From assembly GCA_041390825.1 (NCBI GenBank), contig JAWKPF010000011.1:62001-126000 (forward strand): a stretch of DNA of 64,000 nt, in the 5' to 3' direction. A program made the position numbers and the translations under genes. The notes under the pieces were generated by a model. It was given only the letters and a program-made list of their open reading frames with translations, ran no database searches and was not told where the DNA came from. Every line of letters starts with the position of its first letter. Within the stretch, counting starts at the first letter, position 1. Below, in pieces: positions 35,610-43,997 of the stretch. This stretch comes from Thermomicrobiales bacterium (GTDB lineage Bacteria > Chloroflexota > Chloroflexia > Thermomicrobiales > UBA6265).

Positions 35610-35868
35610 TTGGTGCGTGCAACGGCGCAGAGCGTCGTAGCCATCGTCGAGGTCGCGCAAGCATTCGAGCTTGCGTTACGAAGTCGATGGCGAGTTTCTG
35701 AGCATTTTCCGTTTCCCCTCCTCGACCTGCGAATACACCAATTCTGGGTTTCCAACCGCGCTCCAGCCGGTCGGCATGTGGATCTGCATGCCAGCGTCCG
35801 AACGCAGCGCCGGATCGGCGGCTGTCATGCGCGAGCTGCCGTTGGGCCCGAATGTGGTAAGGAGCTGA
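35610..35868 (+). pseudogene. Possible small gene upstream of infA with a frame switch
   Basis: Coding-like composition begins in one frame (VRATAQSVVAIVEVAQAFE, from about 35613) and moves at about 35670 to the +1 frame (LRYEVDGEFLSIFRFPSS to LPLGPNVVRS), which ends 3 bp before infA. Third positions are G/C-rich in both parts. Removing one base near 35670 would give a single protein of about 85 residues. No family is recognised. It may be a decayed gene, a sequencing error, or a chance frame. Confidence 0.35.
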
Positions 35869-35871
35869 TCT

Positions 35872-36165
35872 ATGGCAAAAAAACCTGTCTACCGCAAGCC
35901 GCCCCGGCCAGTAACGCCGGCGGCCCCGACCGAGACGCGCGGTCCGCGTCAAAACCCCGATGCGCTGGCCGTCGATGGCAAGGTGCTCGAGGCGCTTCCG
36001 AATGCGATGTTCACCGTCGAGCTCGATGGCGGCCAGCATGTGCTGGGTCATCTTGCTGGCAAGATGCGGAAGAACTACATCCGCGTGCTCCCAGGCGACC
36101 GGGTCACGGTGGAGCTTTCTCCCTATGACCTCACCCGCGGCCGGATCACGTTCCGCCACCGTTAG
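35872..36165 (+). CDS. infA: Translation initiation factor IF-1
   Basis: A 97-residue protein whose last 70 residues are the S1/OB-fold of IF-1: DGKVLEALPNAMFTVELDGG, HVLGHLAGKMRKNYIRVLPGDRV and the ending VELSPYDLTRGRITFRHR. IF-1 occupies the ribosomal A site during initiation. The 27-residue N-terminal extension, rich in Pro, Lys and Arg, is unusual since IF-1 is normally about 72 residues. The start is fixed by AAGGAG 8 bases before the ATG. The gene is isolated from ribosomal protein operons and next to a zinc-motif protein that also shares a motif with the helicase at 9168. Confidence 0.92.
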   Translation: MAKKPVYRKPPRPVTPAAPTETRGPRQNPDALAVDGKVLEALPNAMFTVELDGGQHVLGHLAGKMRKNYIRVLPGDRVTVELSPYDLTRGRITFRHR

Positions 36166-36315
36166 TTCGACGACATTCTGGGAGGACTCCGAACTGTAAA
36201 AAGGAAATGGCCGGCCTGAGTGGCTGTGATCGCGGTTTCGTCCTTTGTTTTTGCAACCAGTCCATTTCGTGCCGGGAGCTGAATTTCGGCACACGTTCAG
36301 GAGAAATTCCCATCC

Positions 36316-36708
36316 ATGAGTGATCGAACGCTCACCTGCCGCGATTGCGGTCAGACCTTTGTCTTCACCGCGGGCGAGCAGGCGTTCTACGCCGAGCGCG
36401 GCTACTCTGAGCCGCTGCGCTGCCAGTCGTGCCGCCAGGCCCGCAAGCAGCAGCGATCGTCCGGTGGCGACAGCTACGGCAGCGGTGGCTACAGCAGCGG
36501 TGGCGGCTATGGCGGCGATAGCTACAGCAGCGGCCGCAGCGGCGGATACGGCGGCGACAGCTACAGCCGCGGCCCGCGCCAGATGTACCCCGCGGTCTGC
36601 AGCCAGTGTGGCAAGGAGACCGAAGTTCCGTTCCAGCCGACCGCTGGCAAGCCGGTTTACTGCCGCGAGTGCTTCCAGGATCGCCGCAGCAACAGCTACA
36701 GCTACTAA
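36316..36708 (+). CDS. Zinc-ribbon protein with zf-trcl and CxxC-x17-CxxC motifs
   Basis: A 130-residue protein. The N-terminal domain (LTCRDCGQTFVFTAGEQAFY ... CQSC) is the probable zinc-binding zf-trcl type with two CxxC pairs. A central linker is made of Gly/Ser/Tyr repeats (GGGYGGDSYSSGRSGGYGG), like RNA-binding low-complexity linkers. The C-terminus holds CSQC-x17-CREC, the same motif as in the helicase at 9168 (VPFQPTAGKPVYC here, VPFKPDSGRPVYC there). An RNA- or ribosome-associated role is inferred from this sharing and from the infA neighbour. AGGAG lies 12 bases before the ATG. An intrinsic terminator follows at 36737. Confidence 0.85.
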   Translation: MSDRTLTCRDCGQTFVFTAGEQAFYAERGYSEPLRCQSCRQARKQQRSSGGDSYGSGGYSSGGGYGGDSYSSGRSGGYGGDSYSRGPRQMYPAVCSQCGKETEVPFQPTAGKPVYCRECFQDRRSNSYSY

Positions 36709-36736
36709 GTCAAACCCCGTTCCGGGAAGGGAAAAG

Positions 36737-36767
36737 AACCAGCTTCGGTTTTCGAGGCTGGTTTTTT
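36737..36767 (+). terminator. Intrinsic terminator of the zinc-ribbon gene
   Basis: AACCAGC (36737-36743) pairs with GCTGGTT (36757-36763), followed by a run of T. It begins 28 bp after the stop. Confidence 0.85.
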
Positions 36768-36775
36768 CGTGCTTC

Positions 36776-36852
36776 GGCACGCAGCACGCGTCACGCGGCA
36801 CGCGGCACGCGGCACGCGGCACGCGGCACGCGGCACGCGGCACGCGGCACGC
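36776..36852. repeat. Heptamer array (GGCACGC)11
   Basis: Eleven contiguous 7-bp units, nine identical to GGCACGC and two with one substitution (AGCACGC, GTCACGC). It lies between convergent genes, immediately after a terminator and 24 bp before the dehydratase stop. Confidence 0.95.
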
Positions 36853-36876
36853 AATGAGCCTATGCGAACGCGCTGG

Positions 36877-38589
36877 CTAGCTCCAGTCGGCGGCGCAGAA
36901 GTCGAAATCGCAGCCGTGGTTGGCCTGAGTGACATGCTGGCCATAGAGCCAGCCGTATCCGCGCCGCAGGAGCGGGTCGGGGCGATGCGGTGGAAGCGCG
37001 GCGAGACGCGCGTCGATCTCCGATTGCGACAGATCGAGTGTCAGAGAGCGGTTTGGCACGTCCAGGGTGATGAAATCTCCATCCCGCACGATGGCCAGGG
37101 GTCCCCGCGCCGCTGCTTCGGGGGCGACATGCAGCACCACGGTGCCAAACGCGGTGCCGCTCATGCGCGCATCCGAGATGCGCACCATGTCGCGCACACC
37201 AGTCTTGAGCAGTTTCTGGGGAATGGGAATCATGCCCGCTTCTGGCATTCCGGGACCGCCGATGGGCCCGGCGTTTTGCAGCACTAGCACATCATCGGGC
37301 GTGACATCGAGCTCCGGATCGTGAATGCGGCGCCCCAGATCCTCCAACGAGGTGAACACAACCGCCCGGCCGCGATGGGTGAGCAATCCCGGCGACGCTG
37401 CGGCATGTTTGATGACGGCTCCGTCTGGAGCGAGGTTGCCGCGCAGCACCGAAAGACCGCCTTCCGGATGAATCGGGCTCCCGGCCGCAGCTATGACATC
37501 ACGCCGAAGCGTTTCTGGAACATCCGCCAGGTTCTCGCCAACCGTCTTGCCGGTGACGGTCCGCGCGTCGCGATGCAGCAACGGCAGTAGCTCGCGCATG
37601 ACCGCGGGAATGCCTCCTGCTTCGAACAGCTCGGCCATCTGGTATTGGCCAGACGGTTTGATGTTGGTCAGGGTTGGTGTCTCTCGGCTGATGCGATCGA
37701 AGTCATCGAGCTCCAATGGCACACCAGCGCGGCGGGCAATGGCCAGCAGATGAACAACACCATTGGTCGAACCTGCGCAAGCGCACAAGACGCGGATCGC
37801 GTTCTCGATCGCCTCGCGGCTGATGAATTGGCTGGGCCGCAGGTTTTCGCGGACCATCTCCACGATCCGCCGGCCAGCGTTCTCCGCATGGCGCAGCCGC
37901 CCGGAATCGGGAGCAGGAATGGCCGCGTTGTACGGCAGCGTCATACCCAAGGCTTCCGCCACCGAGGCCATCGTGCTGGCGGTGCCCATGACCATGCAGT
38001 GCCCGTGCGAGCGGAAGAGCGATTCTTCCAATTCGCCGATCTCTTGCTCGCCGATGGTCCCGGCCTTGTACTCCATCCAGTAGCGGCGGCAATCGGTGCA
38101 AGCGCCGAGGTCGTTTCCACGCCAACGGCCCGACATCATCGGCCCACCGGTGACCATGATGGCCGGGAGATCGGCGCTGACGGCGCCCATCAGCTGGGCT
38201 GGAGTGGTCTTGTCGCAACCGGCAAGGAGGACGACGCCTTCGATCGGCTGCGCGCGGATCATCTCCTCGGTGTCCATCGCCATGAGGTTGCGATAGAGCA
38301 TCGAGGTTGGGCTGATGAAGATTTCTCCCAGCGAGATGGTGGGAAACTCCAGCGGGATTCCGCCAGCCTGGAGCACGCCTCGTTTGACCGCGGCGGCCAC
38401 CTCTCGCAGATGCGAGTTGCAGTGGTTGAGCTCGCTCCAGGAGTTGCAGATACCGATGATGGGCTTCGCCAGATCCTCGTCGGTCAGGCCCATGCCCTTG
38501 GCAAACGCACGCCGCATGAAGGTGCTGAAGTCGGCATCGCCGTACCAGGTGAGCTTGCTGCGGCTGGAAATATCGTCAGGGCGTGTCAT
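36877..38589 (-). CDS. IlvD/Edd-family dehydratase, sugar-acid (arabinonate/xylonate) type
   Basis: A 570-residue iron-sulfur dehydratase. Cluster-ligand regions are GICNSWSELNHCN, LLAGCDKTTPAQLMGA and SHGHCMVMGTASTM; C-terminal blocks QNAGPIGGPGMPEAG and ISDARMSGTAFGTVVLHVAPE complete the family signature. The extra motif GACTDCRRYW and the overall sequence look closer to L-arabinonate or D-xylonate dehydratases than to dihydroxyacid dehydratase of branched-chain amino acid synthesis; this is judged by eye. It would convert an aldonate to a 2-keto-3-deoxy acid. No ribosome site is visible before the ATG. A GAGTCCG heptamer array lies just upstream. Confidence 0.85.
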   Translation of the reverse strand: MTRPDDISSRSKLTWYGDADFSTFMRRAFAKGMGLTDEDLAKPIIGICNSWSELNHCNSHLREVAAAVKRGVLQAGGIPLEFPTISLGEIFISPTSMLYRNLMAMDTEEMIRAQPIEGVVLLAGCDKTTPAQLMGAVSADLPAIMVTGGPMMSGRWRGNDLGACTDCRRYWMEYKAGTIGEQEIGELEESLFRSHGHCMVMGTASTMASVAEALGMTLPYNAAIPAPDSGRLRHAENAGRRIVEMVRENLRPSQFISREAIENAIRVLCACAGSTNGVVHLLAIARRAGVPLELDDFDRISRETPTLTNIKPSGQYQMAELFEAGGIPAVMRELLPLLHRDARTVTGKTVGENLADVPETLRRDVIAAAGSPIHPEGGLSVLRGNLAPDGAVIKHAAASPGLLTHRGRAVVFTSLEDLGRRIHDPELDVTPDDVLVLQNAGPIGGPGMPEAGMIPIPQKLLKTGVRDMVRISDARMSGTAFGTVVLHVAPEAAARGPLAIVRDGDFITLDVPNRSLTLDLSQSEIDARLAALPPHRPDPLLRRGYGWLYGQHVTQANHGCDFDFCAADWS

Positions 38590-38613
38590 GGCGGGAGGGT
38601 ACCACGGGGTGCT

Positions 38614-38648
38614 GGGTCCGGAGTCCGGAGTCCGGAGTCCGGAGTTTG
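38614..38648. repeat. Heptamer array (GAGTCCG)5
   Basis: Five 7-bp units: GGGTCCG, three GAGTCCG, and GAGTTTG. It lies between the dehydratase start and the end of the proline iminopeptidase gene. Confidence 0.9.
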
Positions 38649-38735
38649 AGGATGTCTCGATCCTGGATTATTCGTGAAGCGCTGCGCGCTGTGGCCGGAG
38701 CACTCTCGAGGAATAGTCGGACTTTGGCGCTTGCC

Positions 38736-39704
38736 TTAGTGCCGCGTGCAGGCAAGCCGGTCGGTGGCGCTGACGATGGCATCGACCATGGAGTCGTCGG
38801 CGCTGGTGTGCCCAGTGTCGGGAAGGATGATGAGCTCTGCGCCGGGCCAGGCTCGAGCGAGCTCCCAGGCGGTGATCGGAGGTCCGGCCAGATCGAGCCG
38901 TCCCTGGATGAGGATGCCCGGAATGTCCGACAGCTTGCCAGCATTGCGGAGAATGTGATCGGGTTCCAGCCAGGCGCGATGGGCGAAATAGTGCGTGACG
39001 ATCCGGGACCAACCGTAGCGAAATTCTGGCGGGTCTTCGAAGAAGCCCTGGCCATGCATGTTGCGTCCCATGTCCATGACTGCATCTTCCCACGCGCACC
39101 AGGCATCGGCGGCCTGTTGGCGAATCTCGGCAGAGGGGTCTTCCAGCAACTCCCGGTAGGCAGAGACGAGATCATCATCGTTCGCCCAGGGCTGAGCTCC
39201 GTGCCGGAAGTTCTGCCATGCTTCGGGAACAAGGATGCGCACACCATGATAGAGCCACTCGATTTCCTGGCGCGTGGTCGTGGTGACGGCCGCCAGGAGG
39301 ATGTCGGTCACGCGTTTCGGGTGCTCTTCCGCATAAACGAGGGCGAGGGTCGCTCCCCACGATCTCCCAAACAGCATCCAGCGATCGATTCCCAGTCGGT
39401 GGCGCAGGAGCTCGATATCGTCGACCAGATGCCAGGTAGTGTTGTTCGCCAGTGAGGTCGAGTAGTCGCTTGCGGGCGGAAGGCTCTCACCCGCGTTTCG
39501 CTGATCGAAACAGATGATCCGGTAGCGCGCCGGATCGAAATTGCGTGGCCAACCCGGCCCGCATCCCGAACCGGGGCCACCATGGAGACACAGCACCGGC
39601 TTTCCGTCTGGAACGCCGTATTGCTGGTACGCAAGCAGATTCCCATCGCCCGTATCGAGGGTGCCACGGTCGTAGGGTTCGATCTGGGGATAGAGGAGTC
39701 TCAT
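38736..39704 (-). CDS. Proline iminopeptidase (alpha/beta hydrolase, S33)
   Basis: A 322-residue aminopeptidase removing N-terminal proline. It begins MRLLYPQIEPYDRGTLDTG, typical of the family, followed by LHGGPGSGCGPG (oxyanion region), FDQRNAGES, nucleophile motif LFGRSWGATLAL (Ser with Arg in place of the usual second Gly), the Asp in IQGRLDLAGPP and the His in LPDTGHTS. The ATG at 39704 fits the family start; a GTG at 39728 is an alternative. The catalytic triad is intact. It stands alone on this strand between the dehydratase and a DUF-type gene. Confidence 0.9.
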   Translation of the reverse strand: MRLLYPQIEPYDRGTLDTGDGNLLAYQQYGVPDGKPVLCLHGGPGSGCGPGWPRNFDPARYRIICFDQRNAGESLPPASDYSTSLANNTTWHLVDDIELLRHRLGIDRWMLFGRSWGATLALVYAEEHPKRVTDILLAAVTTTTRQEIEWLYHGVRILVPEAWQNFRHGAQPWANDDDLVSAYRELLEDPSAEIRQQAADAWCAWEDAVMDMGRNMHGQGFFEDPPEFRYGWSRIVTHYFAHRAWLEPDHILRNAGKLSDIPGILIQGRLDLAGPPITAWELARAWPGAELIILPDTGHTSADDSMVDAIVSATDRLACTRH

Positions 39705-39786
39705 GCGGCGTACAGGCCCCGCTCCCACGATGAGCTACGCATGATTGGCGGACCCGGTCGATATACAGCTCGCGTTCTGATCGGTC

Positions 39787-40599
39787 TCAATTGGGGTTGA
39801 CGCCGTCCACAATGCGTTCGGCCTGAGCGAGCGATTCTGTATCGATCAACTCTTTGTGCACAAGGAACTTGATGGCATCTTCGGCGGCCGCCTCGCTGAG
39901 GAATCCGCCATCGATGAGCGCACGCACCGTGGTGGTTGCATTCGCGACCATGGGCCGCGACCCGCTCTGCAGAATCTCCGCAGTGCTCGAGACGAGTTTC
40001 TCGTCCGATGTCTCCGAACCCACAATCGATTCGAGGGCGTCGAGCAGCGCTGCGCCGCGCACCTCGCGGGCAATCTGAACGGCGGTGGCGGCTTCGCTCA
40101 TCAGGCGCACCTCCTCCCCGACCAGCATGAAGAGCTCCGGCGTGAGGAAGCCTTGCGCGATTGGGTAACCGGTCGCACGCCGGATCTTGTTGCGGATGTT
40201 GAAGGCCCACGTGTGCTCGAAGAGGGTCATGACCGCAGCGCCACCAGGAGGAATGTCCTCGATGACGCCGGCCATGTCCTCCTGGGCAATCCCGTAGAAG
40301 AGATGTGCTTCTGGATCGGCACGCGCCGGCCGCGGGTCATCGACGTTTCGCTCCTCACCGGAGGCTCCGAGCAGTTGCTCGAGCAGGCCACCAAACTCCT
40401 TCACTTCATCCGGAGAGAGCCCGCTCATTTCATGCGTCACCAGGGAACCGTCCTGCAACCGCTCGACATAGAGCAAATCGATCAGGCGGATGAGCCCGCG
40501 CTTCTGCAGGGACTCGACCTCATGGATGATTGCCGGGGTGAACTGATCCGCATCATGGAAGCCAAAGACGAACATTTGAATTGGAGCCATTTCGATCAT
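39787..40599 (-). CDS. DUF1269/DUF6325-like protein
   Basis: A 270-residue protein. The first half (APIQMFVFGFHDADQFTPAI, GLIRLIDLLYVERLQDGSLV, MAGVIEDIPPGGAAVMTLFEHTW) resembles the alpha/beta part of DUF1269-type proteins but lacks the long glycine-rich hydrophobic hairpin. The second half has helices rich in Ala and Glu (SEAATAVQIAREVRGAALLDALESI and a final AEDAIKFLVHKELID). Function unknown. The ATG at 40599 is preferred because GAAGG lies 8 bases upstream; an ATG at 40662 is possible. It may be related by origin to the proteins at 25621 and 40852. Confidence 0.65.
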   Translation of the reverse strand: MIEMAPIQMFVFGFHDADQFTPAIIHEVESLQKRGLIRLIDLLYVERLQDGSLVTHEMSGLSPDEVKEFGGLLEQLLGASGEERNVDDPRPARADPEAHLFYGIAQEDMAGVIEDIPPGGAAVMTLFEHTWAFNIRNKIRRATGYPIAQGFLTPELFMLVGEEVRLMSEAATAVQIAREVRGAALLDALESIVGSETSDEKLVSSTAEILQSGSRPMVANATTTVRALIDGGFLSEAAAEDAIKFLVHKELIDTESLAQAERIVDGVNPN

Positions 40600-40788
40600 G
40601 GGTTCGCCTTCGCGGGGTGCTCGCCGGAGCGAGAATTCTGTCTGGAACGATGGAAGATTCATCGCTACGACCTTCACTGAATTGCCGTTGCTGCCGGAGT
40701 CTTCCCGGAGGTCCACGTTAGCACACTTCGACCCGTCGATTGACCATGCGCGATCGCCGATCCAACCCACGCGTCAAGGTACGCGAAC

Positions 40789-40817
40789 GGGGCGGACAGA
40801 TCGGGCCTGACCGCCCC
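40789..40817 (-). terminator. Hairpin after the second DUF1269 gene
   Basis: GGGGCGG / CCGCCCC (40789-40795, 40811-40817) with an inner CAG/CTG extension, 35 bp downstream of the DUF1269 stop. The T-run is weak, so this is a probable, not certain, terminator. Confidence 0.5.
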
Positions 40818-40851
40818 ATTTCGCTTCATGGATGGTTCAGGCTGGTCGCGG

Positions 40852-41355
40852 CTAGGCTTTCGAAGCGTCCTCGTAGGTCTGCACGAAGTCTTCTTCCGAA
40901 TAGATCTTGTTGATGACTTCGCCCTCGTAAGAACCGAGCGCCCGCTGCGTGGCTTCGGCGGTCTTGTCGGAGACGAGCACGATGAGCGCGGCCTGTCCGG
41001 GGCCCAGGCTGTCGGCCAGTTCCTTGATGTCATCGTGCTTGACGCCGCTGTCCTTGGCCTTGCCCCAAAGCGCGCCGATGCCGCCGCCCGCTAGCGCGGT
41101 GACAATCAGGCTTGGCGGATAGATGACCCCAAGCACGGCACCGGCAATGAGACCACGCTTGGCGCCCTTGCGGGTGGTGACGTCGGTCGTCTCATGCGTC
41201 TTGATCTTGCCGTCTGGTTCTTTGGTGAGCATGACCGCGTCGGTCAGGTCGATGGTCAGCGCGTGATGCATCGATTCGAGCATGTCGAGAATCGTCTTGG
41301 CATGCTCCTGATCGGGATACTTCGCTGCCAGCAGCACAACGTCTTTCTTGCTCAA
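40852..41355 (-). CDS. DUF1269 family protein, copy 2
   Basis: A 167-residue protein, the same length as the DUF1269 protein at 25621. It has an N-terminal strand (SKKDVVLLAAKYPDQEHAKTILD), a glycine-rich hydrophobic hairpin (KRGLIAGAVLGVIYPPSLIV and TALAGGGIGALWGKA) and a C-terminal half with GQAALIVLVSDKTAEA. The TTG start at 41355 is fixed by GGAGG seven bases upstream. Membrane association is likely; no function is established for the family. It is monocistronic between SOD and the DUF6325-like gene. Confidence 0.82.
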   Translation of the reverse strand: MSKKDVVLLAAKYPDQEHAKTILDMLESMHHALTIDLTDAVMLTKEPDGKIKTHETTDVTTRKGAKRGLIAGAVLGVIYPPSLIVTALAGGGIGALWGKAKDSGVKHDDIKELADSLGPGQAALIVLVSDKTAEATQRALGSYEGEVINKIYSEEDFVQTYEDASKA

Positions 41356-41482
41356 TCCGGGCCTCCAATCGTAAACATGGGTATGCGGCGCACGGTGTCG
41401 TACGCCGCATAGTCTATGCCCGAACGCAAGATTTCGGAAATGGCTCGAACGAAGTAGTTGCCGTTCGAGCACTCACGCCCGG

Positions 41483-42031
41483 CTACTGTGCCGGAAAAAG
41501 CACCGCGCAGGCGATGCGAGCGCCACTGTTCCCGGACGGATCGGTGGCGAGATCGTCGACATCCGCGTGGATGACGAGCGCCGAGCCATCTGCATCTCGC
41601 AGGGTCGGACCGGCGTCGCTCAGATCGAATGTGGTCGCGAACGCGGTGAAGATCGTTTCTCCGTTCTCGTCCGCAATCAGATTGCCCAGATCGCCGGCAT
41701 GCGTCGGGTGCGTGCCATGGCCCGGGTTGAAATGAGCGCCGGCTTGCTCGAACGTCTTCTCACCTGCTGGATCGCAATTTCCGGTCTCATGAACGTGAAC
41801 GCCATGCGATCCAGGCGCCAGTCCGCGTGCCACGACCGCGACGCCGGCTACGCCGTCGTCGTCCAGAAAAGTCATGGCGTACCCAAGCAGGTTTCCTTCA
41901 CTGTCGTTCAGGTCGGATATCGAGAGACTTGCCGGGGGTGATTGCGGTTCGTCTTGTTGAGCTGCGGCGGCGCCAAGCGCCGAAAACCCGGCGAGCACCA
42001 AGACGGCAACGCTGCGAAAGACGGTGTTCAT
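41483..42031 (-). CDS. sodC: Cu/Zn superoxide dismutase, secreted
   Basis: A 182-residue extracytoplasmic superoxide dismutase with a signal peptide (VAVLVLAGFSALGAAAAQ). Copper and zinc ligands are visible in GVHVHETGNCDP, AGAHFNPGHGTHPTHAGDLGN and ALVIHADVDDLATDPSGNSG, and the disulfide pair is NCDP with ARIACAVL. The order and length match bacterial SodC. It would detoxify superoxide at the cell surface. It is a single gene; GAGGAC-type purine sequence precedes the ATG. No regulator site is recognised. Confidence 0.95.
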   Translation of the reverse strand: MNTVFRSVAVLVLAGFSALGAAAAQQDEPQSPPASLSISDLNDSEGNLLGYAMTFLDDDGVAGVAVVARGLAPGSHGVHVHETGNCDPAGEKTFEQAGAHFNPGHGTHPTHAGDLGNLIADENGETIFTAFATTFDLSDAGPTLRDADGSALVIHADVDDLATDPSGNSGARIACAVLFPAQ

Positions 42032-42194
42032 TGCTGTCCTCCTCGTGTGTAGTACGAACTTCGCTCCAGACGTTCACCTGCTGACTGCTTCAGAGGTGGG
42101 CTTCATCCCGTGGTTCGATGGGCGATAGGCAAACTCCGGCCGAGGCGGCGACCACAGGTCGCGCCGAATTCCGTAGGACGGGCTACGAGACGGA

Positions 42195-43259
42195 CTAGTG
42201 GATGAGGCGCATGACCGACTGGACCATGAGAACAATCCCCAACAGACACGGCACAGCCAATGCGGCATGGCCAAGTCGGGCGCCGCGCAGTTCACGGCGA
42301 TGACGCTCGGTCAGCGTGGACGCATGCCGCGCCCAGAATGGCGCCAGCACCCGAATCACCGGCAAGAGCAGGAGCATCCCCGTCGGTTGCAGGTGAAGAC
42401 CGGATATCACCAGCACTATCAGGGGGAAGACGAAGACAAGCATCGACAGCGAGGCCAGCGCAGTTCCTGGACCACGGCGAAACGACGGAACGTGGTCTGA
42501 CATGCGACGGTCGAACGCGTCGATAACGGGCACGACCGCGACTCCAAAGAGGAACGGCAGCAATGTGAACAAGCAGACGTTCACGCCCAGAATGCCAAAC
42601 CGCTCGTAGTCGGCGTTTTCCCCCCGCTCCAGCACGAGCGGCCCCGCAACGGCAAAGCCGATGGCGCCCGCGCCGAGGTAGCGCCGCCAACCTGCATCCG
42701 GCAACCACGGCCGTATGGCCATAACCGCAATGCCACCGATGAGCCCCGGCATGGCCCCGCCGAAGAACATGAGCGCAATCGTTCCGCCGATGGTCATCTC
42801 GCCGACACGATTGCCGTTCTCGGTGAGCGCGCCATCGAGCTGCGCCGGCGAAAGCAGGGCAGCGATCCGCATGAGGATGCGAGCTGCCCCGCCGACGACC
42901 AGGATGCCGATCAGAAATCCGGCCAGGGCGCCGATCGTGGTTTGCCGAATCACGGATTGCAGCAACGCCAGCAGTCGCCACTGGTATCGGGCAGCGGTAT
43001 TCGAGTGCTCCATGCTTGGCTGAGCGGCGGCCGCCACGCCCGGCATCGCTACCGCAGCGACGGACGCCCAGATGGCGTCCGACTGCGTGGCTGTCAGATG
43101 AGGCGCGTCGTCTCGTTCACCAAGGCGGCGAATGGTCTCGGCCGCAGCGATCGAGGCAGCGCCAGTGCGGCCGCCAACCGGGGCGATCTGCCGATTGGTT
43201 GCGTCCCACAGTCTGCCCAGCGCAGCCGGACTCAGCATGGAATCATCGTGCGTCGCCAT
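42195..43259 (-). CDS. Membrane protein coupled to ECF sigma, putative anti-sigma factor
   Basis: A 354-residue protein with a cytosolic N-terminal part of about 95 residues followed by about seven membrane segments (for example IGALAGFLIGILVVGGAA, GGTIALMFFGGAMPGLIGG, SMLVFVFPLIVLVISGL). No ZAS zinc anti-sigma motif is visible in the N-terminus. The start overlaps the sigma gene by 17 bp, so the two are co-translated. Its anti-sigma role is inferred from this position alone; it is not recognised as a named family. Confidence 0.7.
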   Translation of the reverse strand: MATHDDSMLSPAALGRLWDATNRQIAPVGGRTGAASIAAAETIRRLGERDDAPHLTATQSDAIWASVAAVAMPGVAAAAQPSMEHSNTAARYQWRLLALLQSVIRQTTIGALAGFLIGILVVGGAARILMRIAALLSPAQLDGALTENGNRVGEMTIGGTIALMFFGGAMPGLIGGIAVMAIRPWLPDAGWRRYLGAGAIGFAVAGPLVLERGENADYERFGILGVNVCLFTLLPFLFGVAVVPVIDAFDRRMSDHVPSFRRGPGTALASLSMLVFVFPLIVLVISGLHLQPTGMLLLLPVIRVLAPFWARHASTLTERHRRELRGARLGHAALAVPCLLGIVLMVQSVMRLIH

Positions 43260-43860
43260 GCGCGGCCTCGCTTTCGATACGATTCAGATCGACTCCAAGC
43301 AGTTTGCGCAGACGAGCGACCGCGCGCGACTGGGCGGTATCCACCGCCGCGCGGCTGCGGCCGAGCGCCTCTGCGATTTCGTAGCCATCGAGACCTGCCA
43401 GGCGCAGTTCGACGACCTGACGTTGATCTGGGGTGAGGAGGTCGAGCAACGCCACGATCTCGAGCCGAGTCTCGGCAGTGAGCGCAGCATCCTCCGGCGA
43501 CGGATCGCTACTCGAAACCGATAAGGCGTCATCGAGCTCGGAATGGATCCGTCGGGTTCGGTTCGCGTCGATGGTGACATTGTGCGCAATAGAGAAGAGC
43601 CAGGATCGAAACGAATCGGGCTGGCAGGTGCCGATCGATTGCATCGCCTTGATGAAGACGGCGCTGGTCGCATCTGCCGCCCGATCTGGATCGTTCAGAC
43701 GACGAAGGCAGTAGCGATAGACGCGATCGGCATAGGCGCGATAGAGTGGCTCGAAGGCAGCGAGGTCGTTGCGGGCAGCCGTCACCGCTGCCGCGTCGGA
43801 CAACGATCCGACTGCTCGCGTGTCCGCTTGTTCGACAATGGCGCCAGCGGTGTGCGACAT
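43243..43860 (-). CDS. ECF-family RNA polymerase sigma factor
   Basis: A 205-residue sigma-70 family factor. Region 2 is FEPLYRAYADRVYRYCLRRL with DATSAVFIKAMQSI and SFRSWLFSIAHNVTID; region 4 is LLTPDQRQVVELRLAGLDGYEIAEALGRSRAAVDTAQSRAVARLRKLL. The ATG at 43860 follows GGGAG, 10 bases upstream; the extension to 43911 is unsupported. It overlaps the downstream membrane gene. Genes with matching promoters could not be identified. Signals likely come from the membrane partner. Confidence 0.92.
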   Translation of the reverse strand: MSHTAGAIVEQADTRAVGSLSDAAAVTAARNDLAAFEPLYRAYADRVYRYCLRRLNDPDRAADATSAVFIKAMQSIGTCQPDSFRSWLFSIAHNVTIDANRTRRIHSELDDALSVSSSDPSPEDAALTAETRLEIVALLDLLTPDQRQVVELRLAGLDGYEIAEALGRSRAAVDTAQSRAVARLRKLLGVDLNRIESEAAHGDAR

Positions 43861-43997
43861 GAACCGAACTCCCGCCCGTGGACAGTTGCACCGAGCGCTT
43901 CGAGATCGCATCAGTTGCGATCTTCACTCTTCAGGAGACGAACGAGGTACGTCGATCTTACACGCGATCGCACCGACCGCTTAGTGTCAGGAACCGT

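Noticed and set aside
35590..36843. 417-codon minus-strand frame covering the infA region
   Set aside because: Antisense to recognisable IF-1 and zinc-ribbon genes; its Ala-rich product comes from the Gly/Ser linker.
36776..36852. Possible CRISPR array
   Set aside because: Units are 7 bp and contiguous with no spacers; no cas genes are present.
36877..38589. Assignment as ilvD of branched-chain amino acid synthesis
   Set aside because: Sequence landmarks fit sugar-acid members better, and no ilv or leu genes are adjacent.
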